Shown here one piece after another: positions 8,801 through 17,540 of a DNA stretch of 64,000 nt (positions are counted from its first letter, which is position 1; every line of letters starts with the position of its first letter). This stretch comes from Janthinobacterium aquaticum. Lineage in GTDB: Bacteria > Pseudomonadota > Gammaproteobacteria > Burkholderiales > Burkholderiaceae_D. A program made the position numbers and the translations under genes. The stretch covers positions 1 to 64,000 of the forward strand of contig NZ_WFLK01000015.1 of assembly GCF_009208565.1 (NCBI RefSeq), given 5' to 3'. The notes below the pieces were generated by a model. It searched no databases. It was not told where the DNA came from and was given only the letters and a program-made list of their open reading frames with translations.

Positions 8801-10756
8801 GTGCAAACAACAAACCCGGCAGCGATGCCGACCTTTCCGCGCCGCTTGCTCGAGCACGGAAAGGTCCGATCCGACAAACCCGCCTTCCGCGAAAAATACC
8901 TGGGCATCTGGCAAAGCTGGACCTGGGGTGAAGTCAACGACGAAGTGCGCGCGCTGGCCTGCGGCCTGGCCGCGCTGGGCTTCGGCCGTGGGATGAACCT
9001 GGCGATTATTGGTGACAACCGCCCACGCCTGTACTGGGCCATGCTGGCCGCGCAAAGCCTGGGCGGCGTACCGGTGCCGCTGTACCAGGACGCGCCGGCG
9101 CTTGATATGGCTTATGTGCTGCAGGACGCGCATATCGAGTACGCGATCGTCGAAGACCAGGAACAGGTCGACAAGCTGCTCGAACTGCAAAGCCTTTATG
9201 GCGGCATCAAGCATATCGCCTTTGACGACGAGCGCGGCATGCGCCACTATCACCAGAACGAACTGATCTCCTTTGCCGGTTTGCAGGCGCTGGGCCGTGA
9301 ATACGACCGCGCCCATCCGGGTTTTTTTGAAGCTGCTGTCGAAGCGGGGCGTGGCCTGGACTCGGCCGTGATCCTGTACACCTCGGGCACCACCGGTAAA
9401 CCCAAGGGCGTCTGCCAGAGCCACACGGCACTGCTGGCGGCCGGCGAAGGCGGCGTGGCGTTTGACCACCTGACCGACGCCGAAGACATCCTGTCCTACC
9501 TGCCGATGGCCTGGGTCGGCGACTGCCTGTTTTCGCTGGCGCAGGCGATGGTGGCCGGCTTTACCGTCAACTGCCCCGAGTCCGGCGACACGGTGATGAT
9601 CGACATGCGCGAAATCGGCCCGACCTGCTATTTTGCGCCGCCGCGCGTGTTTGAAAACATGCTCACCAGCGTGATGATACGCATGGAAGACGCCAGCAGC
9701 ATCAAGCGGCGCATGTTCAGCCATTTCATGGATGTGGCCAAGCGCTGCGGCGCGCATATCCTCGATGGCAAGCCGGTGTCGCTGTTCGACCGGCTCAGCT
9801 ACAAGCTCGGCAATGCGCTGGTCTACGGCCCCTTGAAAAACGTGCTGGGACTGTCGCGCGTGCGCGTGGCCTATACCGCCGGCGCGGCCATCGGGCCGGA
9901 CCTGTTCCGCTTCTACCGCTCGATCGGCGTCAACCTCAAGCAGCTGTATGGCTCGACCGAGACCTGCGCTTACGTGTGCCTGCAACCGGACGGCAATATC
10001 AAGTTCGACAGCGTGGGCCTGCCGGCGCCCGGCGTGGAAGTCAAGCTGGCGGCCAACGGCGAAGTGCTGGTCAAGTCCAAGGCCACCATGAGCGGCTACT
10101 ACCACCGTCCTGACGCCACCGCCGAAGTGATCGACGCCGACGGCTACTTCCATACCGGCGACGCCGGCGTGTTCGACAGCGAAGGCCACCTGAAAATCAT
10201 CGACCGCGCGGCCGACGTGGGCAAGCTGACCTGCGGCGCCATCTTTGCGCCCAACTATATCGAAAACAAGCTCAAGTTCTTCCCCTTCATCAAGGAAGTG
10301 GTGGCGTTCGGCCATGGCCGCGGCGAGGTGTGCGCCTTTATCAATATCGATATCGAGGCCGTGGGCAACTGGGCCGAGCGGCGCGGCATTGCTTACGCCG
10401 GCTATACCGACCTGGCCGCACGCGAAGAAACCTATGGCCTGGTGCGCGACTGCATCGAGCAGGTCAATGCCGAACTGGCGGCCGATCCGCTGATGGACCG
10501 CACCCAGATCCACCGCTTCCTGGTGCTGCACAAGGAACTCGATCCCGATGACGACGAGCTGACGCGCACGCGCAAGGTACGGCGCAAGTTCATCGCTGAA
10601 AAATATGCGGTGCTCATTGCCGCCCTGTACGAGGGCAAGACCTCGCAGTTTATCGAGACCCAGGTGAAGTTCGAGGACGGCCGCACGGGTACCACCAGCG
10701 CCGACCTGCAAATCTGGACCAGCAAAACCTGGCCGGCCGTCGGCCTGGCAGCATGA
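8801..10756 (+). CDS. AMP-forming acyl-CoA synthetase, long-chain (FadD/AAE) type
   Basis: 651 residues starting at GTG 8801 with AGGAGA seven to eight bases upstream. It belongs to the ANL superfamily: ATP loop YTSGTTGKPKG at about residues 193-203, the GSTET region at about 384, and YFHTGDAGVFDSEGHLKIIDR at about 448. The ANL C-terminal domain is of the long-chain type without the usual short C-terminal PTGK lysine motif. It would activate a carboxylate as an acyl-adenylate and then a CoA thioester in the cytosol. As the first gene of a Liv-type ABC transporter operon it likely traps the imported acid as its CoA ester. Confidence 0.88.
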   Translation: MQTTNPAAMPTFPRRLLEHGKVRSDKPAFREKYLGIWQSWTWGEVNDEVRALACGLAALGFGRGMNLAIIGDNRPRLYWAMLAAQSLGGVPVPLYQDAPALDMAYVLQDAHIEYAIVEDQEQVDKLLELQSLYGGIKHIAFDDERGMRHYHQNELISFAGLQALGREYDRAHPGFFEAAVEAGRGLDSAVILYTSGTTGKPKGVCQSHTALLAAGEGGVAFDHLTDAEDILSYLPMAWVGDCLFSLAQAMVAGFTVNCPESGDTVMIDMREIGPTCYFAPPRVFENMLTSVMIRMEDASSIKRRMFSHFMDVAKRCGAHILDGKPVSLFDRLSYKLGNALVYGPLKNVLGLSRVRVAYTAGAAIGPDLFRFYRSIGVNLKQLYGSTETCAYVCLQPDGNIKFDSVGLPAPGVEVKLAANGEVLVKSKATMSGYYHRPDATAEVIDADGYFHTGDAGVFDSEGHLKIIDRAADVGKLTCGAIFAPNYIENKLKFFPFIKEVVAFGHGRGEVCAFINIDIEAVGNWAERRGIAYAGYTDLAAREETYGLVRDCIEQVNAELAADPLMDRTQIHRFLVLHKELDPDDDELTRTRKVRRKFIAEKYAVLIAALYEGKTSQFIETQVKFEDGRTGTTSADLQIWTSKTWPAVGLAA

Positions 10757-11586
10757 TGGAGCACGGCACCATGCAAATGAACGAACCCGAAGTCCATTTC
10801 GGCGCCGCGCGCAAGACCGGCCCGGTGATCCTGGACCTGAAAAACATCTCGCTGTCGTTTGGCGGCGTCAAGGCGCTGACCGATATCTCGTTTGACGTGA
10901 AGCAGCATGAGATCCGCGCCATTATCGGCCCCAATGGCGCCGGCAAAAGCTCGATGCTCAACGTGATCAACGGCGTGTACCGCCCGCAGCAGGGCGAGAT
11001 CATCTACCGCGGCGAGCACCGGCGCGGCATGGACTGCTACAGCGCCGCCAAGTCGGGCATCGCGCGCACGTTCCAGAATATCGCGCTGTTCAAGGGCATG
11101 ACAGTACTCGACAACATCATGACCGGGCGTAACCTGAAAATGAAGTCGAACTTCCTGCTGCAGGCGCTGCACTGGGGGCCGGCGCGGCGCGAAGAAATCG
11201 AACACCGCAAGAAGGCCGAGGAAATCATCGACTTCCTGGAAATCCAGGCGATCCGCAAGACGCCGGTGGGCCGCCTGCCCTACGGCCTGCAAAAGCGGGT
11301 GGAGCTGGGCCGCGCGCTGGCAGCCGAACCGGAAATCCTGCTGCTCGACGAACCGATGGCCGGCATGAACGTGGAAGAAAAACAGGATATGTGCCGCTTT
11401 ATCCTCGACGTCAACGACCAACTGGGCACCACCATCGTGCTGATCGAGCATGACATGGGCGTGGTGATGGATATTTCCGACCGCGTGGTGGTGCTCGACT
11501 ACGGCAAGAAAATCGGCGACGGCACGCCCGACCAGGTGCGCAGCAACCAGGATGTGATCAACGCCTACCTTGGCACCAGCCATTAG
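10753..11586 (+). CDS. Branched-chain-type ABC transporter ATPase, LivG-like
   Basis: 277 residues, overlapping the ligase stop by four bases (ATGA). Walker A is GPNGAGKS (about residues 56-63), the signature region is YGLQKRVELGRAL, and Walker B is ILLLDEPMAG. The LivG-specific insertion between Walker A and the signature is present, as is the C-terminal DGTPDQVRSNQDVINAYLGTSH typical of this subfamily. It would pair with the LivF-like ATPase at 15276 and energise the two permeases. An alternative start is the ATG at 10771. Confidence 0.9.
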   Translation: MMEHGTMQMNEPEVHFGAARKTGPVILDLKNISLSFGGVKALTDISFDVKQHEIRAIIGPNGAGKSSMLNVINGVYRPQQGEIIYRGEHRRGMDCYSAAKSGIARTFQNIALFKGMTVLDNIMTGRNLKMKSNFLLQALHWGPARREEIEHRKKAEEIIDFLEIQAIRKTPVGRLPYGLQKRVELGRALAAEPEILLLDEPMAGMNVEEKQDMCRFILDVNDQLGTTIVLIEHDMGVVMDISDRVVVLDYGKKIGDGTPDQVRSNQDVINAYLGTSH

Positions 11587-11594
11587 CCCCGGGA

Positions 11595-12503
11595 ATGTCC
11601 ATGAATATCAATTTTTTCTTTGAAGTGCTGATCGGCGGCCTGCTCTCGGGCGTGATGTATGCGCTGGTGGCGATCGGCTTCGTGCTGATCTACAAGGCCT
11701 CGGGCGTGTTCAACTTTGCCCAAGGCGCGATGGTGTTCTTTGCCGCGCTGACCTGCGTGGGCATTATGGACAAGTTCGGCCTGTCGCTGTGGCTGGCCAT
11801 TCCGCTGACCATGCTCGCCATGATCGCCCTGGGCATGGCCATCGAGCGCGTGGTGCTGCGCCCGCTGGTCAACCAGCCTGAAATCACGCTGTTCATGGCC
11901 ACCATCGGCCTGACGTTTTTTATCGAAGGCCTGGCGCAGCTGATGTGGGGTTCGCAGGTGCACAAGCTCGAACTGCCGATCGAGGACGTGCCGATGCAAT
12001 TCCTGATGGACCACTTCAATATTATCGTTTCGCAGTTCGATATCGTGGCCGCCGGCATCTGCGCGCTGCTGGTGATCTGCCTGGCGCTGCTGTTCTCGAA
12101 AACCAAGGTTGGCCGCGCCCTGCGCGCGGTGGCCGACGACCATCAGGCGGCACTGGCCGTGGGCATCCCGCTGCAGCGCATCTGGGCCGTGGTATGGGGT
12201 GTAGCCGGACTGGTGGCGCTGGTGGCAGGCCTGCTGTGGGGCGCCAGGAACGGCGTCCAGTTCGCACTGACCTTTATCGCCTTGAAAGCGCTGCCGGTGC
12301 TGATCCTCGGCGGCTTTACCTCAGTGCCGGGCGCGATTGTCGGCGGCCTGATTATCGGTGCGTCGGAAAAGCTGGCCGAAGTGTACCTGGGACCGATGGT
12401 CGGCGGCGGCATCGAAGGCTGGTTCCCGTATGTGCTGGCACTTCTGTTCCTGCTGGTGCGCCCGGAAGGGCTGTTTGGCGAACGCATTATCCGGCGCATC
12501 TGA
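11595..12503 (+). CDS. Branched-chain-type ABC permease, LivH-like
   Basis: 302 residues, nearly all hydrophobic with about eight membrane segments. LivH signatures are visible: GLLSGVMYALVAIGFVLIYKA at the start, FNFAQGAMVFF near 35-45, and VLILGGFTSVPGAIVGGLI near 235-253, the cytoplasmic EAA-like coupling loop. It starts eight bases after the LivG-like gene. It should form the inner-membrane channel with the LivM-like permease. The substrate is not readable from the permease; the two CoA ligases in the operon suggest a carboxylic acid rather than an amino acid. Confidence 0.9.
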   Translation: MSMNINFFFEVLIGGLLSGVMYALVAIGFVLIYKASGVFNFAQGAMVFFAALTCVGIMDKFGLSLWLAIPLTMLAMIALGMAIERVVLRPLVNQPEITLFMATIGLTFFIEGLAQLMWGSQVHKLELPIEDVPMQFLMDHFNIIVSQFDIVAAGICALLVICLALLFSKTKVGRALRAVADDHQAALAVGIPLQRIWAVVWGVAGLVALVAGLLWGARNGVQFALTFIALKALPVLILGGFTSVPGAIVGGLIIGASEKLAEVYLGPMVGGGIEGWFPYVLALLFLLVRPEGLFGERIIRRI

Positions 12504-12586
12504 GACGGGTGTTGAATGAAATTTTCACCCAAAAAGCAAATTCCGGGGTCGGGTTGATGTGTGCACCAAAATCCAGAAGCAGCATC

Positions 12587-12624
12587 GTAGGTCGGATTAG
12601 GCCGCAGGCCGTAATCCGACAACA
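12587..12624. repeat. Single REP-like palindrome
   Basis: GTAGGTCGGATTAG, an inner GGCC..GGCC stem, then GTAATCCGACAA; the core is 12591-12620. It is a lone copy inside the 147-base gap between the livH-like and livM-like genes, so within a transcription unit rather than after it. The rest of the gap (12504-12586) shows nothing recognisable. Confidence 0.8.
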
Positions 12625-12650
12625 GCCCCCACAGCCACAAAGGACACACC

Positions 12651-13709
12651 ATGATCTACCGCGAAGCCGGACAATTCAAGACCAGCTACCAGGCTGACAA
12701 CCAGATTTTCCCGATCCGCCAGGATCGCATAGCGCTCGGCGTCACGCTGCTCGCCGCCGTGCTGGTGGTGCCGTATTTTGCGTCGCCCTACATGCTGTCG
12801 GCGATTTTGATTCCGTTCCTGATCTTTGCACTGGCCGCGCTGGGCCTGAACATCCTGACCGGCTACGCCGGCCAGCTGTCGCTGGGCACGGCCGCCTTTA
12901 TGGCTGTCGGCGCATTCGGCGCCTACAACTTCATGGCGCGCCTGCCCGGGCTGCCGCTACTGGTGTCGTTTATCCTCGGCGGACTGTGCGCGGCCATGGT
13001 GGGCATTGCCTTCGGCCTGCCGTCGCTGCGCATCCGTGGCTTCTACCTGGCCGCCTCCACGCTGGCCACGCAGTTCTTCGTGGTCTGGTGCCTGACCAAG
13101 ATTCCCTACCTGACCAACTACAGTTCGTCGGGCGTGATCACGGTGCAGAAAATGAGCATCCTGGGCTACCAGTTCGATACGCCGCAAAGCAAATACCTGC
13201 TGGTGCTGGCCATCGTGGCCGGCATGGCGCTGTTGGCCAAGAACATGGTGCGCTCCAACGTGGGCCGCTCATGGATGGCGGTGCGCGACATGGACATGGC
13301 GGCCGAAGTGATCGGTTTCCGGCTGATGCGCACCAAGCTGCTGGCCTTTGCCATCAGCTCGTTCTACTGCGGCGTGGCCGGTGCGCTGTATGCGTACGCC
13401 TATCTGGGCACGGTCGAGCCGGAAGCCTATAACCTCGACCTGTCGTTCCGCATCCTGTTCATGATCATTATCGGCGGCGTCGGTTCGATCCTCGGCTCCT
13501 TCCTCGGTGCAGCCTTTATCGTGCTGCTGCCGGTGTTCCTCAACGTCTTCGCGCATAGCCTGGCGCTGCCCACCAGCGTGGCCTCGAATCTCGAGCTGAT
13601 GGTGTTCGGCGCGCTGATCATCTTTTTCCTGATCGTCGAACCGCATGGCCTGGCGCGCCTGTGGCAGATCGCCAAGGAAAAACTGCGGCTGTGGCCCTTC
13701 CCGCACTAG
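12651..13709 (+). CDS. Branched-chain-type ABC permease, LivM-like
   Basis: 352 residues. After a short cytoplasmic N-terminus there are about nine to ten membrane segments, with LivM hallmarks ALGLNILTGYAGQLSLG (about 63-79), FGLPSLRIRGFYLAASTLA (about 120-138), and the coupling loop IIIGGVGSILGSFLGAAF near 272-289. It follows the livH-like gene after a 147-base gap holding a REP palindrome, the only large gap before the binding protein. It is predicted to be the second transmembrane half of the importer. Confidence 0.9.
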   Translation: MIYREAGQFKTSYQADNQIFPIRQDRIALGVTLLAAVLVVPYFASPYMLSAILIPFLIFALAALGLNILTGYAGQLSLGTAAFMAVGAFGAYNFMARLPGLPLLVSFILGGLCAAMVGIAFGLPSLRIRGFYLAASTLATQFFVVWCLTKIPYLTNYSSSGVITVQKMSILGYQFDTPQSKYLLVLAIVAGMALLAKNMVRSNVGRSWMAVRDMDMAAEVIGFRLMRTKLLAFAISSFYCGVAGALYAYAYLGTVEPEAYNLDLSFRILFMIIIGGVGSILGSFLGAAFIVLLPVFLNVFAHSLALPTSVASNLELMVFGALIIFFLIVEPHGLARLWQIAKEKLRLWPFPH

Positions 13710-13751
13710 GATTTTTTTGCCTGTCATTCCAATAAAACAAGAGGAGACAAC

Positions 13752-15071
13752 ATGAAACAATTCAAATCGCTGCTGCTCGCTGCCGCCATCGCCAGCGCCG
13801 CCCTGACCATGGCCGGCCCGGCGCAGGCACAGGACAAGGAACAGTATATTGCCCTGCCGTCGTACCGCGTCGGCCCGTATGCGGCCGGCGGCTCGGGCTT
13901 TTACGGCGGCATCATCGATTACTTCAACCTGGTCAACCAGGCCGGTGGCGTCAATGGCGTGAAGATCAGCTGGGAAGAGTGCGAGACCGAATACAACCCG
14001 TCACGCGGCGTGGAGTGCTATGAGCGCCTGAAAACCAAGCAGGGCGGCGCCACCCTGGTCGAAACGCTGTCGACCGGTATCGCCTACGGCATCCTCGACC
14101 GGGTGGCGCAGGACAAAATCCCGATGACCATGATCGGCTACGGCCGCTCGGACGCAGCCAACGGCAAGGTCTTCCCCTACGTGTACCCGCTGATCTCGAG
14201 CTACTGGAGCCAGGCTGCCGCCATGATCAAATACTTGGGCGACAAGGAAGGCGGCATGGCCAAGCTGAAAGGCAAGAAAATCGTCCACCTGTACCACGAC
14301 TCGGCCTTTGGCAAGGAGCCGCTGCCGGTGCTCGAAGCACTGGCCAAGCAGTACGGTTTTGAACTGGTAAAAATCCCGGTAGCGCCACCAGGCAGCGAGC
14401 AGCAGTCGCAATGGCTGCAGATACGCCAGGCCAAACCGGACCATGTGATCCTGTGGGGCTGGGGCGTGATGAATTCGGTGGCCATCAAGACGGCGCAGCG
14501 CAACGGTTTTCCGCGTGAAAAAATGCTCGGTGTCTGGTGGGCTGGCTCCGAGGAAGACACGATCCCGTCGGGCGACGCGGCCAAGGGCTATACGGCGATG
14601 AGCTTCAATACGCCTGGCAATTACCCGGTACTCGACGATATCCGCAAAAAACTCTATGCCAGCGGCAAGGGCAATCTGTCCGACCAGTCGCGCATCGGCT
14701 CGGTGTACCACATGCGCGGCGTGACGGCTGCCATCCTGTGGGTCGAAGCGATCCGCGTGGCGCAGGAAAAATACGGCAAGGGCAAGCCGGTCACGGGCGA
14801 ACAACTGCGCTGGGGCCTGGAAAACCTCAACGTCGACGACGCGCGCCAGAAAGCCGTCGGCGCGCTGGGCATGTTCCCGACCGTGAAGACCAGCTGCGAC
14901 GACCATGAAGGTTCGGGCGCCGTCAAGGTACAGCAGTGGGATGGCAAGAAGTGGAACGCCATCACGCCGAAATGGATCATCGGCGACAAGGCGCTGGTGC
15001 GCCAGTTGGTCGAGGAGTCCTCTGGCAAGTACGCGGCCGAGAAGAAGATTACGCCGGCTTGCATGAATTGA
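13752..15071 (+). CDS. Periplasmic binding protein of the Liv-type importer
   Basis: 439 residues with a Sec signal peptide (MKQFKSLLLAAAIASAALTM...AQA, cleavage before QDKEQ) and no lipobox, so a soluble periplasmic receptor. The fold pattern is that of peripla_BP_6 / LivK-like type I binding proteins, with GGVNGVKISWEECETEYNPSRGVECYERL near residues 60-90. At about 420 mature residues it is longer than classical LivK, as in receptors for aromatic or aliphatic acids. The upstream AGGAGA ribosome site is strong. It gives the importer its specificity, but I cannot name the ligand. Confidence 0.85.
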   Translation: MKQFKSLLLAAAIASAALTMAGPAQAQDKEQYIALPSYRVGPYAAGGSGFYGGIIDYFNLVNQAGGVNGVKISWEECETEYNPSRGVECYERLKTKQGGATLVETLSTGIAYGILDRVAQDKIPMTMIGYGRSDAANGKVFPYVYPLISSYWSQAAAMIKYLGDKEGGMAKLKGKKIVHLYHDSAFGKEPLPVLEALAKQYGFELVKIPVAPPGSEQQSQWLQIRQAKPDHVILWGWGVMNSVAIKTAQRNGFPREKMLGVWWAGSEEDTIPSGDAAKGYTAMSFNTPGNYPVLDDIRKKLYASGKGNLSDQSRIGSVYHMRGVTAAILWVEAIRVAQEKYGKGKPVTGEQLRWGLENLNVDDARQKAVGALGMFPTVKTSCDDHEGSGAVKVQQWDGKKWNAITPKWIIGDKALVRQLVEESSGKYAAEKKITPACMN

Positions 15072-15084
15072 GCATGAGCCTGCA

Positions 15085-15245
15085 TGTCGGATTACGCGCT
15101 TTGCGCTAATCCGACCTACGCAAATGCGCCGGACCGTGGGACCGTAGGTCGGATTAGCGGCGCCGCCGAGGCCGAAGGCGTAATCCGACAAGCACCACCG
15201 CCGCAGACCGTAGGTCGGATCAGCCGGCACGGCGTAATCCGACAA
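15085..15245. repeat. Cluster of three REP-like palindromes
   Basis: Cores at 15086-15115, 15148-15189 and 15214-15243. The first is in the TTGTCGGATTACG orientation and the other two in the GTAGGTCGGATTAG orientation. The second has a longer inner arm (GCGGCGCCGCC...GGCG). All three lie between the binding-protein and LivF-like genes. They keep a reading frame open, so the open frame from 15084 into the ATPase gene is a repeat artefact and not a true N-terminus. Confidence 0.85.
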
Positions 15246-15275
15246 ACCAGCCACCACCATGAAAACAAAGCAGCC

Positions 15276-16103
15276 ATGACACCCACAGCCACTGAAACGC
15301 CGCCACCATACCTGTCGGTCAACAATATCGAAGTCATTTACGACCATGTGATCCTGGTCCTGAAAGGCGTGTCGCTGCAGGTCCCGCAGGGCAAGATCGT
15401 GGCGCTGCTGGGCGCCAATGGCGCCGGCAAGTCGACCACGCTGAAAACCATCTCGACCCTGCTGCGCGGCGAGCGCGGCGACGTCACCAAGGGCGAGGTG
15501 CAATTCAAGGGCGAGCGCGTCGATCAGTTGACGCCCAATGAACTGGTCAAGCGCGGCCTGTCGCAGGTAATGGAAGGGCGCCACTGCTTCGGCCACCTGA
15601 CCATCGAGGAAAACCTGCTGACCGGCGCCTATACGCGCAGCCTGTCGCGCAGCGAACAGAAAGACGCGCTGGAAAAGGTCTACCACTATTTTCCGCGCCT
15701 GAAAACGCGGCGCACCAGCCAGGCCGGCTATACCTCGGGCGGCGAGCAGCAGATGTGCGCCATCGGCCGCGCGCTGATGGCCAAGCCGTCGATGATACTG
15801 CTCGATGAACCGTCGATGGGCATTGCGCCGCAGATCGTCGAAGAGATCTTCGGCATCGTCAAGGACCTGAACCACAAGGAAAACGTATCGTTTTTGCTGG
15901 CCGAGCAGAACACCAACGTCGCGTTGCGCTATGCCGACTTCGGCTACATCCTGGAAAACGGCCGCGTGGTGATGGAGGGCCAGGCGCAGGAGCTGGCCAG
16001 CAATGAAGACGTCAAGGAATTCTACCTGGGCGTGTCCGGCGCCGGGCGCAAGAGTTTCCGCGACATGAAGTTCTACCGCCGCCGCAAGCGCTGGCTGGCC
16101 TGA
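15276..16103 (+). CDS. Branched-chain-type ABC transporter ATPase, LivF-like
   Basis: 275 residues from the ATG at 15276 (MTPTATETPPPYLSVNNIE). The frame is open to 15084, but that part is REP sequence. Walker A GANGAGKST, the signature YTSGGEQQMCAIGRAL and Walker B MILLDEPSMGIAP are present, with the C-terminal YILENGRVVMEGQAQELA typical of LivF. It also has a C-terminal FYRRRKRWLA tail. A six-codon frame (ATG 15259, MKTKQP, TGA) overlaps the start as ATGA; whether it is translated as a leader is unknown. It is partner of the LivG-like ATPase. Confidence 0.88.
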   Translation: MTPTATETPPPYLSVNNIEVIYDHVILVLKGVSLQVPQGKIVALLGANGAGKSTTLKTISTLLRGERGDVTKGEVQFKGERVDQLTPNELVKRGLSQVMEGRHCFGHLTIEENLLTGAYTRSLSRSEQKDALEKVYHYFPRLKTRRTSQAGYTSGGEQQMCAIGRALMAKPSMILLDEPSMGIAPQIVEEIFGIVKDLNHKENVSFLLAEQNTNVALRYADFGYILENGRVVMEGQAQELASNEDVKEFYLGVSGAGRKSFRDMKFYRRRKRWLA

Positions 16104-16183
16104 GTTCATTTCTACTGTTGTCACGCCGCCGGCAAGCCTGCCGGCTGGCCAAACACTGCCGTTGATATTGGAGAAGCCGCACC

Positions 16184-17440
16184 ATGAGCGATACCCTCGA
16201 TAGTCTGGAAGCGCGCGCGCCGGAGCAGCGCGAACGCGAGCTGATGGCCGCCCTGCCCGGTCTGATCGCACGCGCACAGGGCGCACCAGGCTGGGCGCGC
16301 ATACTCGCAGGCGTCGACGCGGCGACCATCGACAGCCGCGCCGCGCTGGCGCAGTTGCCAGTCACGCGCAAATCCGACTTGAAGCTGCTGCAGCAGGGCG
16401 CACTGCCCTTCGGTGGCCTCAATACCACGCCGGCGCAGGCACTGTCGCGCGTGTTTGTCTCGCCCGGTCCGATCTTTGATCCTGAAGGAAAAGGCGCCGA
16501 CTGGTGGCGCTTTGCGCGGCCCATGTATGCGGCCGGCGTGCGCGCCGGCGGCCTGTTGCAGAACTGCTTTTCCTACCACTTTACGCCGGCCGCCTTTATG
16601 GTCGAAGGGGGTGCGGCGCGCATCGGCTGCACGGTGATCCCGGCTGGCAGCGGCCAGACCGAAATGCAGGTGCAGGCGATGGTGGACCTGAAACCGGACA
16701 CCTATATCGGCACGCCCTCGTTTTTGAAACTGATCATTGAAAAAGCGCGCGAGATGGGTGCCGATATCAGCAGCGTCAAGCGCGCCGTGATGGGCGCCGA
16801 AGCGCTGCCTGAGTCCTTGCGCAGCTGGTTTGCCGCCAATGGCGTGCCGCACGTGTTCCAGACCTATGCGTCGGCCGATATCGGCAGCATTGCCTATGAA
16901 ACGGCCAGTGCCGGCCAGCTCGATGCCGGCATGGTGCTCGATGAGAACGTGCTGCTGGAAATCGTCCATCCGGGCAGCGGCACGCCGGTCGCGCCAGGCG
17001 AAGTGGGCGAAGTGGTGGTAACGGTTTTCAATGCCGATTATCCGCTGATCCGCTTTGCCACCGGCGACATGTCGGCCGTGCTGACGGACACGCCGGCGAC
17101 CACCAGCGGACGCACCAATACGCGCATCAAAGGCTGGCTGGGCCGTGCCGACCAGACCACCAAGGTGCGCGCCATGTTCGTGCATCCGTCTCAGGTGCAT
17201 GAGATCGCAAAACGCCATCCTGAAATCAGAAAGGCGCGGCTGGTGGTGTCGGGCCGCATGGCCAACGACGAGATGACGTTGCACTGCGAAGTGGCCGATC
17301 CGCTCGACGACAGCGGCGTGGAAGCGATCATCGCCAGCATCCGCGAGCTGACCAAGCTGCGTGGCAGCGTGCAGCTGGTGCCCATCGGCTCGCTGGCGCA
17401 GGACGGCAAAATCATTGCCGATATGCGCGATTACAGCTGA
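16184..17440 (+). CDS. PaaK-like (phenylacetate-CoA ligase family) protein
   Basis: 418 residues with the PaaK arrangement: PVTRKSDL near 59, YIGTPSFLKLIIEKA near 178, MGAEALPESLR near 204, FQTYASADIGSIAYE near 225, RFATGDMSAV near 288 and the terminal lysine in AQDGKIIADMRDYS. The phosphate-binding loop, normally SSGTTG, is replaced by VSPGPIFDPEGKG at about 91-103, so ATP binding may differ or the protein may have another role. It is the last gene of the transporter operon, paired with a second, canonical CoA ligase at its start. Confidence 0.8.
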   Translation: MSDTLDSLEARAPEQRERELMAALPGLIARAQGAPGWARILAGVDAATIDSRAALAQLPVTRKSDLKLLQQGALPFGGLNTTPAQALSRVFVSPGPIFDPEGKGADWWRFARPMYAAGVRAGGLLQNCFSYHFTPAAFMVEGGAARIGCTVIPAGSGQTEMQVQAMVDLKPDTYIGTPSFLKLIIEKAREMGADISSVKRAVMGAEALPESLRSWFAANGVPHVFQTYASADIGSIAYETASAGQLDAGMVLDENVLLEIVHPGSGTPVAPGEVGEVVVTVFNADYPLIRFATGDMSAVLTDTPATTSGRTNTRIKGWLGRADQTTKVRAMFVHPSQVHEIAKRHPEIRKARLVVSGRMANDEMTLHCEVADPLDDSGVEAIIASIRELTKLRGSVQLVPIGSLAQDGKIIADMRDYS

Positions 17441-17540
17441 CATGGCGGCACTATGTGCGTCAGTTAGCTGTGCTGCGACTGCACGCTGATGGAAAATTGC
17501 GGGATAATATCGCCATTAACCATCAGCACAGATCATCGCC

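Noticed and set aside
8612-10711. A 699-codon open frame opposite the acyl-CoA synthetase
   Set aside because: The plus-strand frame has clear adenylate-forming motifs; the opposite frame shows only low-complexity His/Val/Gly composition and crosses the divergent promoter region.
15084-15275. Apparent 64-residue N-terminal extension of the LivF-like ATPase
   Set aside because: It is made of three REP palindromes kept open by chance (recurring VGRIS..VIRQ); LivF proteins start near the Met at 15276.
14001-16286. A 761-codon open frame antisense to the receptor, REP cluster and LivF-like gene
   Set aside because: It spans two real genes and three REP palindromes in antisense and carries no recognisable domain.
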